The notes beneath the pieces are model-generated. The model saw only the letters and a list, made by a program, of their open reading frames with translations. It made no database searches and was not told the origin of the DNA. This document shows, one piece after another, positions 7,188-15,479 of a stretch of 33,898 nt of DNA (positions within the stretch are counted from its first letter, which is position 1; the number at the start of each line of letters is the position of its first letter). Origin of the DNA: an uncultured Pseudomonadota bacterium (GTDB taxonomy: Bacteria; Myxococcota_A; Bradymonadia; Bradymonadales; GCA-2716585). Made by a program: the position numbers and the translations under genes. The stretch is from assembly GCA_937123825.1 (NCBI GenBank), contig CAKZKQ010000771.1:1-33898 (forward strand), read 5' to 3'.

Positions 7188-8615
7188 ATGGGGATTTTTG
7201 ATGGTTTGTGGGTGTCTTATTGGGGAGGTTTTGGGGAGCTTGACCACAAGAGTGTCTGGCGAACCTGCATGGATTTGGGAGCGTATTGGGCCGAAGAGCG
7301 AAACAACGTCGATGATGAGTTTGATGTCTTTTTGGTGGGCAGCAACGCTTCAGACCTCGATGTGACGGACGCCGCTGGGCGCCGTGTGGTGGATGAGGCG
7401 ACATTTCTGGAAGCTGCAGGGCTGGTTCATTGGTCGCTGGATGCTCGTCTGGAGGCGCTGCGCGAGGTGCTTGAAGGCGAGCCCTCGGCGCAGGCGTGGG
7501 AGGCGATGTGTGTGGTCTTTGATGGCTGGCCGTGGGAGGGCCACGGTCTGGACGTGGCCGTTGAGTATGCCATGGAGCGTCTGCGTCACTGGCCCGAAAC
7601 GCTGCGTGTGTTGCCTGAGCGGTGGGCCAGGGCTGATGAATGGGGAGAGCACGATCCGCGATGGGATCTTGTGTGCGTCTGTGAGCTGGCCGAAGGGGCT
7701 GGTTGTTTGGTCAACGCGGTCAATGAAGCCTTTTTTGAGCCCGTGGAGGCGACGCCCGCAGTGGGGGCGTTGAAGCGCGAGGATCTTCGGGGGCGTCGGT
7801 TGGTGGAGCAAGACCGAGGGCTTGTGGTTGTCGATGCTCGGGGCGATGTGTTGGCCTGTGCGCCGCCTGAGGTGGGGGCGACGACGGTGGGGTTTTCGTC
7901 TTGCGAGCGCTATGTCTGGGCGTTGGACCGCAAGCATGACCAGAGCACCATCTGGCTTTTGGACGCGCAGAGCCTTGAGGTGGTGGACCGGCGAGGGCTG
8001 GAGCATGAGTCGGCGCCGTATTACTGGAAGGATTTTGGTTTTGAGCCCATCACGGTCTCTCCCGATGGTCGCCAGATCGCGGTGTACTCTTCGATTGGGG
8101 ATTCGATCGGCATCACGTGTGTGTTTTGGCAGGACAATGGTCAGATCGAGTTGGTGCCTTTGGAGGTCACCGACCGTGAGCCTGGGGAGGCCATTGGGTT
8201 TGCGTCTGATGGCAGCCGGGTGCTCTTTTTGTCTTGTTACAAGGTGTTGAGCGTCTTTGAGTTGCCTTCGGGGCGGCGGCTGTGGACCGGTGGGGCGTTG
8301 AACAGTGAAGACCTGCATTACCGCTACAGCTTGTCTTTTGTGTACGACGAAACAAGCAAGGGCAACTGCAGCGTCGGACCCGATGTGATCCTTGTCCCTG
8401 TGGCGGATGATTGTCAGGACCCCTGGGGGGTCAGCGTGCACGACGCCCAAAGCGGGCAGCCGCTGGGGAGCATTGGCGCTTACCCTTTGGGTGCCAGCAT
8501 TGCCAGCGCGGTCCTTTCACCTCGGTTTTGCCGGGGACAACACGGCAACATCATGCGTTACTTGCCTGCGCTGAGCCTGTTGCGGCGGTCTTCAGCGCCC
8601 GCTGAGCCTCTTTGA
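7188..8615 (+). CDS. BRCT-like plus propeller-like protein, paralogue 2 of 3
   Basis: This protein has 475 residues when started at the ATG at 7188, which aligns with the start of both neighbours. An upstream ATG at 7095 would overlap the previous gene and adds 31 residues without similarity. It has the same architecture as paralogue 1: BRCT-like N-terminus (LGAYW, FDVFLVG, EATFLEAAGL), EPSAQAWEAMC and HWPETLRVLPERW in the middle, and SPDGR and SDGSR turns in the propeller-like part. The segment YSSIGDSIG and the stretch GQIELVPLEVTDREPGE are shared with paralogue 1 almost unchanged, also at DNA level. This indicates recent duplication or gene conversion. The ribosome site is modest (GGGAG close to the ATG). 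Confidence 0.8.
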   Translation: MGIFDGLWVSYWGGFGELDHKSVWRTCMDLGAYWAEERNNVDDEFDVFLVGSNASDLDVTDAAGRRVVDEATFLEAAGLVHWSLDARLEALREVLEGEPSAQAWEAMCVVFDGWPWEGHGLDVAVEYAMERLRHWPETLRVLPERWARADEWGEHDPRWDLVCVCELAEGAGCLVNAVNEAFFEPVEATPAVGALKREDLRGRRLVEQDRGLVVVDARGDVLACAPPEVGATTVGFSSCERYVWALDRKHDQSTIWLLDAQSLEVVDRRGLEHESAPYYWKDFGFEPITVSPDGRQIAVYSSIGDSIGITCVFWQDNGQIELVPLEVTDREPGEAIGFASDGSRVLFLSCYKVLSVFELPSGRRLWTGGALNSEDLHYRYSLSFVYDETSKGNCSVGPDVILVPVADDCQDPWGVSVHDAQSGQPLGSIGAYPLGASIASAVLSPRFCRGQHGNIMRYLPALSLLRRSSAPAEPL

Positions 8616-8647
8616 AACCACCGATTTGAAGCGCGAAAGGAGGGCCC

Positions 8648-10078
8648 ATGCGACCTTTTGAGGGGATGGATGTGTGCATCTGGGGCCAGTTTGAGGCCGT
8701 GACGCGCAAAGACGTGTGGCGCGCTTTGATGGATTTGGGGGCGCAGTGGGTCGAAGAAGGCTCTGGGATGTTGGAGTTGGAGGCGTACGATCTCTTTGTG
8801 ATGGGCGATGGCGTTGCGGAGGGGTCATCCCACCAGGATTGTGCGCGGTCTGTGATGGACGAGGCGGCGTTTTTGCAAGCCGCAGGCCTGGCCGATTGGT
8901 CGCTGGATGAGCGTTTGGGGCATCTTCGGGGGGTTTTGAGTGCAGAGCCCTCGGCGCAGACATGGGAGGCGATGTGCGCCGTCTTTGATGGTTGGCCGTG
9001 GGAGCGGCACGGTCTGGACGTGGCCGTTGAGTACGCCATGGCGCACCTGCGCCACTGGCCTGAAGCGCTGCGTGTTCTGCCCGAGCGTTGGGCGCGTTAC
9101 GACGAGTGGTTCCAGGTGGACCCCCGCGTGGATTTGATGTGTGTCACAGGCCCCAGTCAGGGCGCGGGCCACCTGGTCAGCATCGCCAACCCTGCTTTCT
9201 TTGAGCCCTTTGCGGACCATCCTGGGTTGGGAGATTGGAAAGCACAGGATGCCGAGGGGCGGCGGTTGGCGATTCAAGGCGAGCTGCTTTCGCTCACCGA
9301 CGCGCAGGGCAACGTGTTGCACGCGTGGGATGGGCTCGACGTGCAGGAGGCCGGGTTTTCCCACTGCGAGCGCTACATCTGGAGCATTGCCCTGGCCTCT
9401 GAAGGGACCTTCGGGAACGCACTTTGCCTTTTGGACGCCCGGAATTTTGAGTTGGTCGATGAGGTGCTGCTGCGGTGTGACGTGACATGGTTTGAGTGGG
9501 ATGAGCAGGGGTTTCACTCCGTGTTCATCTCGCCCGATGGCCGCCAGTTGGCCTTTTACTCGGTGGTCGATGAAGACACCGTTGAGGCGTCGGTGTACTG
9601 GTTTGATGGTCTTCAGATCGACAGCGCATCCTTGGAGCTGCCCGATGATTCCCCTGGCAATGTGTTGGGGTTTTCGCCCGATGGCAGCCGCGTGGTGCTG
9701 ATCTCTGCAAGGGATGTGTTGAGCGTCTTTTCGTTGCCCGACGGCCGTTGTCTTTGGCATGGGGACACCGTTGAGGCCCCATTGGAGGCGGACGAAGAGC
9801 CTGTGGCGCTCTATTTTTCACGTCAATGGCTCTACCCCTACGGAATGGTGGTGGGGCCAGACGTGACGCTGGTGCGCGTTCATGACGAAGCGGAGTGCAA
9901 TGCGGGTTTCAGCGTGCACAGCACCGCCACCGGCGCGCCGTTGGGCTGCGTTGGAACCGGGCCGCTGAGTCCTCGCCAGTCGATCTCCAGCCTCAAGTCC
10001 GAGCGTTTGTGTCAGGCCCTCTACGACGACAAACACCTGCGCTATTTGCCTGCGGTGCACCTTATCCGCGTGCCTTGA
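8648..10078 (+). CDS. BRCT-like plus propeller-like protein, paralogue 3 of 3
   Basis: The third tandem copy has 476 residues and a strong AAAGGAGG ribosome site 6 bases before the ATG. The BRCT-like domain (GMDVCIWGQF, LGAQW, YDLFVMG, EAAFLQAAGL) and the middle module (EPSAQTWEAMC, HWPEALRVLPERW, DPRVDLM) are well kept. The C-terminal half is more divergent than between copies 1 and 2 but retains SPDGRQLAFYS and SPDGSRVVLIS. This suggests it split off first, or that copies 1 and 2 have been homogenised. The 32-base gap after paralogue 2 shows no terminator. It ends 25 bases before the stop of the convergent HEAT-repeat gene. Function unknown. Confidence 0.82.
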   Translation: MRPFEGMDVCIWGQFEAVTRKDVWRALMDLGAQWVEEGSGMLELEAYDLFVMGDGVAEGSSHQDCARSVMDEAAFLQAAGLADWSLDERLGHLRGVLSAEPSAQTWEAMCAVFDGWPWERHGLDVAVEYAMAHLRHWPEALRVLPERWARYDEWFQVDPRVDLMCVTGPSQGAGHLVSIANPAFFEPFADHPGLGDWKAQDAEGRRLAIQGELLSLTDAQGNVLHAWDGLDVQEAGFSHCERYIWSIALASEGTFGNALCLLDARNFELVDEVLLRCDVTWFEWDEQGFHSVFISPDGRQLAFYSVVDEDTVEASVYWFDGLQIDSASLELPDDSPGNVLGFSPDGSRVVLISARDVLSVFSLPDGRCLWHGDTVEAPLEADEEPVALYFSRQWLYPYGMVVGPDVTLVRVHDEAECNAGFSVHSTATGAPLGCVGTGPLSPRQSISSLKSERLCQALYDDKHLRYLPAVHLIRVP

Positions 10079-10103
10079 TGCGCCTGCGGCCTTCTGGCGT
10101 CGC

Positions 10104-12749
10104 TTAAATGTGCAGCATGCCTTGGCGAGAGATTTGTCCCTTGAACTTTGGATCATGGCGCAGGACGTGGTGCTTGGGGATGGAGACCAGGGCATGGCGC
10201 ATTTGGGTGTGGTTGCTGCCTCCCGAGGTGCGCCCGGCGACGTCGGTCATCAGCGTGACGCCAAAACCATGGAAGAGCTTCAGCGCGGTGATGGGCGTGG
10301 AGCGCGCCATCTTTCCTGCCATCCCCGAGTCCACGCGGATTTCGAGGTGGTGGGGAGGCAGGTGGTGTGTCTGGCACCATGTCCAACCGCGTTGGACGGC
10401 CTGTGTGAAGAGCGTGGTGGCCCGCGCAGGGTCGAGTTTGCGGCGGCGGCGACCTTCTTCGAGTACGGGGAGCCTTGCGTTGAAGAACGCCTCCCGCTGC
10501 GTTGCGTCGCAAAACGCCGAAAAAGGGATCCAGGGCGTGTCGTTGGGGGCGCGGCCTAGTTTGCCCAGCGCCGGGTCCCCCTTCCAGTTCCACGGGCGGT
10601 GGCTGTGGGGTTGGTTGAAGACCGCAGGCAGTGGGTCTGCAGCCAGCATGCCGTCGAGGGCCAGGACAAGGCCGTCGGGGAGTTGTCGCAGGCGCTCAAG
10701 CAGGTCGCAGGTGCGCGTCCAGGCGGCGATGGTGGTGGCCTCGGGGTCATGAAGGAGGTCGCGCAGCTCTTCAAGCAAGGCGTTGACGCTCGGGGCGAGT
10801 CGAGGGTCGGAGACGCCCAACAGGGCGGCGGTGCTGGTGGTGTGGACGGTGCACGCGGCGATGGCTTGTTGGAGTGCGCCGCGCGTTTGGGCGGACTTTT
10901 CACGGTCTAGGGCTTTGATCAACTCGGGCAGGGCATTGGGGTCGCCGGTGGTGGCCAGCGCGTTGGCGGCGGCGGTGCGTGCGCTGGCGCGCGAGTGTGC
11001 CAGTTGTGCCATCAACCCGGCGCGCATCTGTGCGTCCAGGTTCTGGGTGATGTGGCTGTGGGCTTGTTTGCGCAGCTCGGCGTTGGTGTGTCCCAACATC
11101 GACAGGTGCAGATTGTGGTCGTCGCCGCCAAGCTGGCACAGCCACTTGTAGAACGTGGGGCCTTGTTTGGGGCTGCTGTGCCGCAACATGTGGGTCATGC
11201 ACTGGATCAAGGGCGTTCCCAAGGCTTTGGTGGTGCGCCCGATGGGGTAGATCATGTGCCAGTGCTGAGTGTCGTATTGCAGGAGCAGCGCCGAGGTGAT
11301 TGCGGCGGCCAACTCATGGTCCATGTTGTTGTCGATCGCCGCAGAGAACTCGCTCCAGCCGATGGTGCGTTGCCTGACGCGCAGGTAGGTGTCGAGCAGA
11401 CCGTCGGGGGGGAGCGTCTGGTCAGTGGTGGCGCCTTGCGCGCTGAGTCTGTGGAGGGTTTGTCGCCACAAGCGCTCTTCGAGTGTGAACCAGGGTTGTG
11501 GTGTGTGGTCTGCGGCGATCATGTTTTGGGCGTCGCTGCGCGCCGAAGAGCGTTTGCTGAGGGTGCTGGACCAGCGTTTGAGCCATGTCTGGGTGTCGGC
11601 TGGCGCTGTCTCCATCCAAATGCGCGCGACGGTGATGGCGCCGCTGCGCAGGTGTTTGAGGTGAACGCCCGGTGGCTGTTGGGCGGCGCTGGTGCCCAGC
11701 GCGCGCTCCAACGTGGGGCCTGCCGTCGCCAGACCAAGCGCGCCGAGTGCGCGGGCGGCGTCGCGCGCACAAGATGGGTCTGTGCCCAGAAACCAGCACA
11801 GCGCTTCTGTGCATGAATCGTCGGCGACCAGACGCAGGCCGCGCGCCGTGCCCGCGGTGCGGGTTGTGGGGTCCTGGGCTGCCTTGAGGAGTTCGGCCCG
11901 GCTCAGCGGTGGATCCTGGAGGAGGATGGCCAGTTGGCGCGCGACGGCGTCGGGTTCTGCGACATCGCAGGGCAGCGCCGTGATCTGGGTCAGCGCCGCC
12001 ACGGCGCTGGTGGGGTTGTCGCGCAGCCATACAAAGCTGCCGTGGACCTTTGGGGCGGCTTGCCAGATGGCTTGGAGGCGCTGGGCAGAGAGTTGTTTCA
12101 GCAGCGGGAAGGCGTCGACGTCGGCCTCCTGCTGGCGCTCTTGGGCGACGGCGCGGATCAGGGTCTGGTCGTGTTCTTGTGGCCAGAGTGTGTCCAGGTG
12201 CTGTGACCAGTGGTGAAGCAGGGCCAGCTCGGCCTGTGGTGGGTGGTTTGAGTGGCCAGCGGCGGCGTCGAGGAGCAGGGGCAGCAGCGTGTCTGTGTCC
12301 TGGTCCAGCGCGCGTTTGAAGAACGCACGGCGCCAGTCGGCGTGGGTGTCGCTGTGGTACTGACGGGCTTTGCTGCGCAGGTCCGTGACCACGCGCCGCG
12401 CCAGTTGTTTTTGGAGCCTTGGTGGGACAGCCAGGATGGCGCGCGTGAACGCCACGGTGCAGTCGATGTTCCAGAACTGGCTGGCGGAGATGGATTCAGA
12501 GATCTTGCTGTAGAAGTTCAGTCGCATCAGGAGCGGGCGTTCGCGGTCGTGGGCCCACAGGAGCCACGCCGCCAGCGTGCCATAGGGCGCCTCGGGACCC
12601 GTTTTCTTGCCCAAGAGCGCATAACCAGCGTCTCGCCAGGCGCAAAAGGTCGAGAAGGCATCGCCAGGGTTGGGAAAGAGGGTCTGGTGCGCCTCTGGGT
12701 TTGAGGTGCGCAGGTCTTCCTGGAGGGTCTGGATGGCGTCTAGGAGCAT
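10104..12749 (-). CDS. Large HEAT-repeat-like protein of unknown function
   Basis: An 881-residue protein without signal peptide or membrane segment. The middle contains degenerate HEAT-type helical pairs, for example AARALGALGLATAGPTLERAL, LMAQLAHSRASARTAAANAL and ATTGDPNALPELIKALD. The last 170 residues form a separate part with many conserved-looking aromatic and basic residues (WTWCQTHHLPPHHLEIRVDSG, FHGFGVTLMTDVAGRTSGG), which I do not recognise. Long helical-repeat proteins of this kind often occur beside WGR-domain genes in bacteria, and two such genes lie further along this strand. The ATG at 12749 has AAAGGA just upstream. A TTG at 12803 would add 18 residues. Likely a cytoplasmic scaffold, which is inference only. 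Confidence 0.82.
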   Translation of the reverse strand: MLLDAIQTLQEDLRTSNPEAHQTLFPNPGDAFSTFCAWRDAGYALLGKKTGPEAPYGTLAAWLLWAHDRERPLLMRLNFYSKISESISASQFWNIDCTVAFTRAILAVPPRLQKQLARRVVTDLRSKARQYHSDTHADWRRAFFKRALDQDTDTLLPLLLDAAAGHSNHPPQAELALLHHWSQHLDTLWPQEHDQTLIRAVAQERQQEADVDAFPLLKQLSAQRLQAIWQAAPKVHGSFVWLRDNPTSAVAALTQITALPCDVAEPDAVARQLAILLQDPPLSRAELLKAAQDPTTRTAGTARGLRLVADDSCTEALCWFLGTDPSCARDAARALGALGLATAGPTLERALGTSAAQQPPGVHLKHLRSGAITVARIWMETAPADTQTWLKRWSSTLSKRSSARSDAQNMIAADHTPQPWFTLEERLWRQTLHRLSAQGATTDQTLPPDGLLDTYLRVRQRTIGWSEFSAAIDNNMDHELAAAITSALLLQYDTQHWHMIYPIGRTTKALGTPLIQCMTHMLRHSSPKQGPTFYKWLCQLGGDDHNLHLSMLGHTNAELRKQAHSHITQNLDAQMRAGLMAQLAHSRASARTAAANALATTGDPNALPELIKALDREKSAQTRGALQQAIAACTVHTTSTAALLGVSDPRLAPSVNALLEELRDLLHDPEATTIAAWTRTCDLLERLRQLPDGLVLALDGMLAADPLPAVFNQPHSHRPWNWKGDPALGKLGRAPNDTPWIPFSAFCDATQREAFFNARLPVLEEGRRRRKLDPARATTLFTQAVQRGWTWCQTHHLPPHHLEIRVDSGMAGKMARSTPITALKLFHGFGVTLMTDVAGRTSGGSNHTQMRHALVSIPKHHVLRHDPKFKGQISRQGMLHI

Positions 12750-12830
12750 GGTGTCCTTTGGGGCTGTGTTTGGAAGACAGGAAAACTCGCCTTGGGGTCC
12801 CAATGCAAGCGTCTGGAGGCGCTTCAGGGC

Positions 12831-12869
12831 AAAAAGAAACCGGCCAGAGGCAGAAGCCCGTGGCCGGTT
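12831..12869 (-). terminator. Rho-independent terminator after the metal-binding lipoprotein gene
   Basis: Read on the minus strand, AACCGGCC pairs with GGCCGGTT (8 bp), with an inner GGC-TTCT-GCC stem, and is followed by TCTTTTTG. It lies 57 bases after the stop of the lipoprotein gene and 82 bases before the start of the HEAT-repeat gene, so it should separate the two transcripts. Confidence 0.85.
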
Positions 12870-12925
12870 GAAGGGGATCGCGGCGCCGAGTGGTTCGGCG
12901 CTGCGTTATGTCTGCGGGGTGCGGA

Positions 12926-14371
12926 TCACTCTTCGACCGGGAAGTTCTCGCACAGCTCGATGACGACGTTGCGCTCATCGACCAGGGGCAAGAAGGGCGG
13001 GATGGTCCACATGCAGTAGTCGAGGAAGGTGTCGGCCTCGATGTCCAGATCCATGGTCAGGTCATCGTCATCAAAGAGACCGCAGCCCACCACGCCCTCG
13101 GCCGCTGACAAATCGCGCTCGCCGCCGATGAAGTCGTCCTCGGTGGCGTCGTCGCAGACAAAGTCAAAGATGTCGTCTTCGGTGATGGAGCCCATCAGCG
13201 CCGTGGTGTCCAGGATGCCGCACAGGAGCGTGTCGTCGTTGTTGCCCGCCAGGAAGCAGTCGGCCAGGAACTGGGCCAGCTCGCGCAGTTTGACGTCGTC
13301 GCCGCTGAAGGTGCGCACCTGGATGTCGTTGCAGGTGAAGCCTGCGCAGAGTTCTTCGCCGGGGCAGTCGGTGTGCTCGATGCACTCGACGCAGCGGGCC
13401 TGCTCTTCAAAGCACAGCAGGTCGTCCTGGTCGCAGGCCAACTCAGTGCAGATGTCCACATCGGGGTTGGCGGTGCACTGCTCGTTCTGGCAGACAAAGC
13501 TCGGGGCGCAGTCGCCGTCGCCGGTGCACTGGATGCCTTCGGTGCCCAGGCACTGACCTTCAACGCAGACCAGGGCGTTGTCGCAGTCGCCATCGTTCTC
13601 GCATTCGCCACCCTGCGACACCACGCACTCGCCGCGGTTGTTGTCGCAGATCTCCAACTCGTTGGGGCACTCGTCGACTTCGTCGTTGCAGTTGTCGTCG
13701 CGGCCGTTGCAGACTTCCTCGGCGCTGGCGTTGACGGCGGGGTTGGCGTCGTCGCAGTCGATGCCAGCGCATCCGGCGCCTTCGCCGTGCATGTCGCCGT
13801 CTTCGTCGATGCAGTCTTCGGCGCAGGGCTCGTCGCCGCCTTCGCAGTCGTCGTCTTTGTCGTTGCCGCAGATTTCGCGGGCGCCGGGGCGCACGTTGCG
13901 GTCGGTGTCGTCACAGTCTGGTCCGCGGCATTGGGCTCCTTCGCCAAAGCCGTCGCCGTCCTCGTCAATGCAGTCGAGATCGCCGCCGACGCAGTCGTCG
14001 TCTTTGCCGTTGCCGGGCACTTCGATGCCAGCGGGGTTGACGCGGGGGTCGTTGTCGTCGCAGTCCGGCCCGCGGCATCCAGCGCCGACGCCGAAGCCGT
14101 CACCGTCGTTGTCTTCGCACGACGAGCAGGTCTCCTGCACGGTGGGATCGGTGTCGTCACAGTCCGGACCCCGACAACCAGAACCGCGCCCGAAGCCATC
14201 TCCGTCGTCATCGAGGCAGTTGGTGACGTTGCCACCGTCGTTGTTGCCGTCCTCATTGTCGGTGTTGTTGGCAGGCTCGGTGGTGTTGGCGGGTTCGGAG
14301 TCGCTGCACGCCACGGCCGTCAACGACAGGGCGGCGACCAGCAGCGCGCACCTGACACTAAACATCTTCAT
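12926..14371 (-). CDS. MopE-type metal-binding, Cys-rich lipoprotein
   Basis: A secreted lipoprotein of 481 residues: signal peptide 1-21, lipobox TAVA before Cys22, then a low-complexity Asn/Thr/Glu linker. Residues 52-235 hold four repeats of the pattern C-x-D-x-DGDG-x-G followed by GPDCDDxD, as in the putative metal-binding repeats of MopE-like proteins. These probably bind calcium or similar ions. Residues about 240-345 carry Cys-rich units of the type CENDGDCDNALVCVEGQC. The C-terminal 130 residues are very acidic and not recognised. Three consecutive ATG codons exist (14377, 14374, 14371). The last is spaced 6 bases from AAGAGG and gives the best signal peptide. A strong terminator follows. 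It is likely an outer-membrane surface protein. Confidence 0.88.
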   Translation of the reverse strand: MKMFSVRCALLVAALSLTAVACSDSEPANTTEPANNTDNEDGNNDGGNVTNCLDDDGDGFGRGSGCRGPDCDDTDPTVQETCSSCEDNDGDGFGVGAGCRGPDCDDNDPRVNPAGIEVPGNGKDDDCVGGDLDCIDEDGDGFGEGAQCRGPDCDDTDRNVRPGAREICGNDKDDDCEGGDEPCAEDCIDEDGDMHGEGAGCAGIDCDDANPAVNASAEEVCNGRDDNCNDEVDECPNELEICDNNRGECVVSQGGECENDGDCDNALVCVEGQCLGTEGIQCTGDGDCAPSFVCQNEQCTANPDVDICTELACDQDDLLCFEEQARCVECIEHTDCPGEELCAGFTCNDIQVRTFSGDDVKLRELAQFLADCFLAGNNDDTLLCGILDTTALMGSITEDDIFDFVCDDATEDDFIGGERDLSAAEGVVGCGLFDDDDLTMDLDIEADTFLDYCMWTIPPFLPLVDERNVVIELCENFPVEE

Positions 14372-14377
14372 CATCAT

Positions 14378-14705
14378 CCTCTTGTTGTCATCTGTGCCTG
14401 GTTGCGACGATGTCCGATGCTCTGCCTGACCGCCCAAGACGAGCGGTTTGATAAGGCGGTTTTGAACTGGCGCAACCTGCAGCGGGTCCTTGGTTCATTG
14501 TGTCCAGGGACCATTTAACACGATCGTTGCTGGCGCGAGCAAGCGGGTTCTTTGAGGTGGGCGCAGGCCGCCGCGCGCAGCGCCCCGCGCAGTCCCTCGT
14601 GGTGGGGGTGCGCAGTGAAAGGTAGGGCGTGCGCTCATGTGGCGTTGTGAGGGGGCACCTGGAAAGTTTGGTGTGTTCAAAGGGCGAGTTGTGGTGGTGG
14701 GCGAG
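14378..14705. other. Non-coding gap of about 330 bases
   Basis: This stretch lies between two minus-strand lipoprotein genes. Small open frames run through it but none has a ribosome site or family resemblance. It presumably carries the promoter of the metal-binding lipoprotein. A poor TTGCGC / TATCAA pair spaced 16 bases is seen on the minus strand around 14450-14477, too weak to call. No terminator with a T-run is visible. Confidence 0.5.
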
Positions 14706-15449
14706 TTAAAGTCTGATGGGGACGCTGGCGTTGAGCCGGGTGGAGGGGCGCTCATACCAGATGTAGGTGCTGTTTTTGTGGAGTTTGAGGGCTTCGGCCA
14801 GGCCTTCAATCGTGAAGACATGGCAGAAGTCGTCGCGTCCTTGAACGCCGACGCCGGTGATGAGGTCCTTGGCCATGAAGCGCTGGTGGTCGTCGGCGTT
14901 TTTGGCGGGGCGTTTGCTGCTTTTGACGATGGGCGGCTTGAGGCTGGCGAGCTTGATCCCGAGCTTCTTTTCGACCTCGGCTTTGAGGTGGTCGCCGCTT
15001 GGCAGCCGCCGGTAACCTTCTTTGAGTTTTGTGTCGACCTCGGTTTTGAAGCGCTTTTTGGCCTCTTTGGTGCTGTCGAGGGTGATTTCGGAGGTTTGGG
15101 GGTTGTAGCGCATGCTGGTCCGCGGTCCCCAGTGCATTTTGAGCGTCTTGCCCTCGCGCTCGATTCTCCAGGCTGCGCGCGCGCCGTCCTGGTCCAACCA
15201 GAGCACGGCGAGCGTGTCGGATTGGGCGGCGTCGTTCTTTTTGGAGGCGGCCTTTTTGTCGTTCTTGTTGCCGGTTTTTTTGCGGCCCTTCTTGCGGCGC
15301 TTTTTGCGCTGGCTTTTGCGGTCATCGTCGTCGTCAAAAGGGACCGCCGCTTCGGATGGTCCGAAGGTTTGGCAGTCGCAACAGCACCCTGTCATGGCCA
15401 GTGACGACGCCGTGAGCAGCAGCGCGCATCCAATGGTCATCCATCTCAT
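14706..15449 (-). CDS. Lipoprotein with a C-terminal WGR-like domain
   Basis: A 247-residue protein with a signal peptide ending in the lipobox AMTG and Cys22, directly followed by CCDC, so several Cys are clustered at the mature end. Residues 45-72 are extremely Lys/Arg-rich. From residue 81 to the end it matches the last 168 residues of the protein encoded at 19238-21094. Shared landmarks are AVLW, the WGR-type core (WRIEREGKTLKMHWGP), a K-rich helix ending in GY, KL-x-x-L-x-PP, the DLITGVG/DIINGVG motif and the ending TYIWYERPST. The WGR domain is known from PARP proteins and bacterial MolR and binds nucleic acid or protein in PARPs. An exported WGR protein is unusual. AAGAGGTT precedes the ATG. 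Confidence 0.82.
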   Translation of the reverse strand: MRWMTIGCALLLTASSLAMTGCCCDCQTFGPSEAAVPFDDDDDRKSQRKKRRKKGRKKTGNKNDKKAASKKNDAAQSDTLAVLWLDQDGARAAWRIEREGKTLKMHWGPRTSMRYNPQTSEITLDSTKEAKKRFKTEVDTKLKEGYRRLPSGDHLKAEVEKKLGIKLASLKPPIVKSSKRPAKNADDHQRFMAKDLITGVGVQGRDDFCHVFTIEGLAEALKLHKNSTYIWYERPSTRLNASVPIRL

Positions 15450-15479
15450 GGTGGAACCTCTTGGGTTTGGAAGCAGGGG

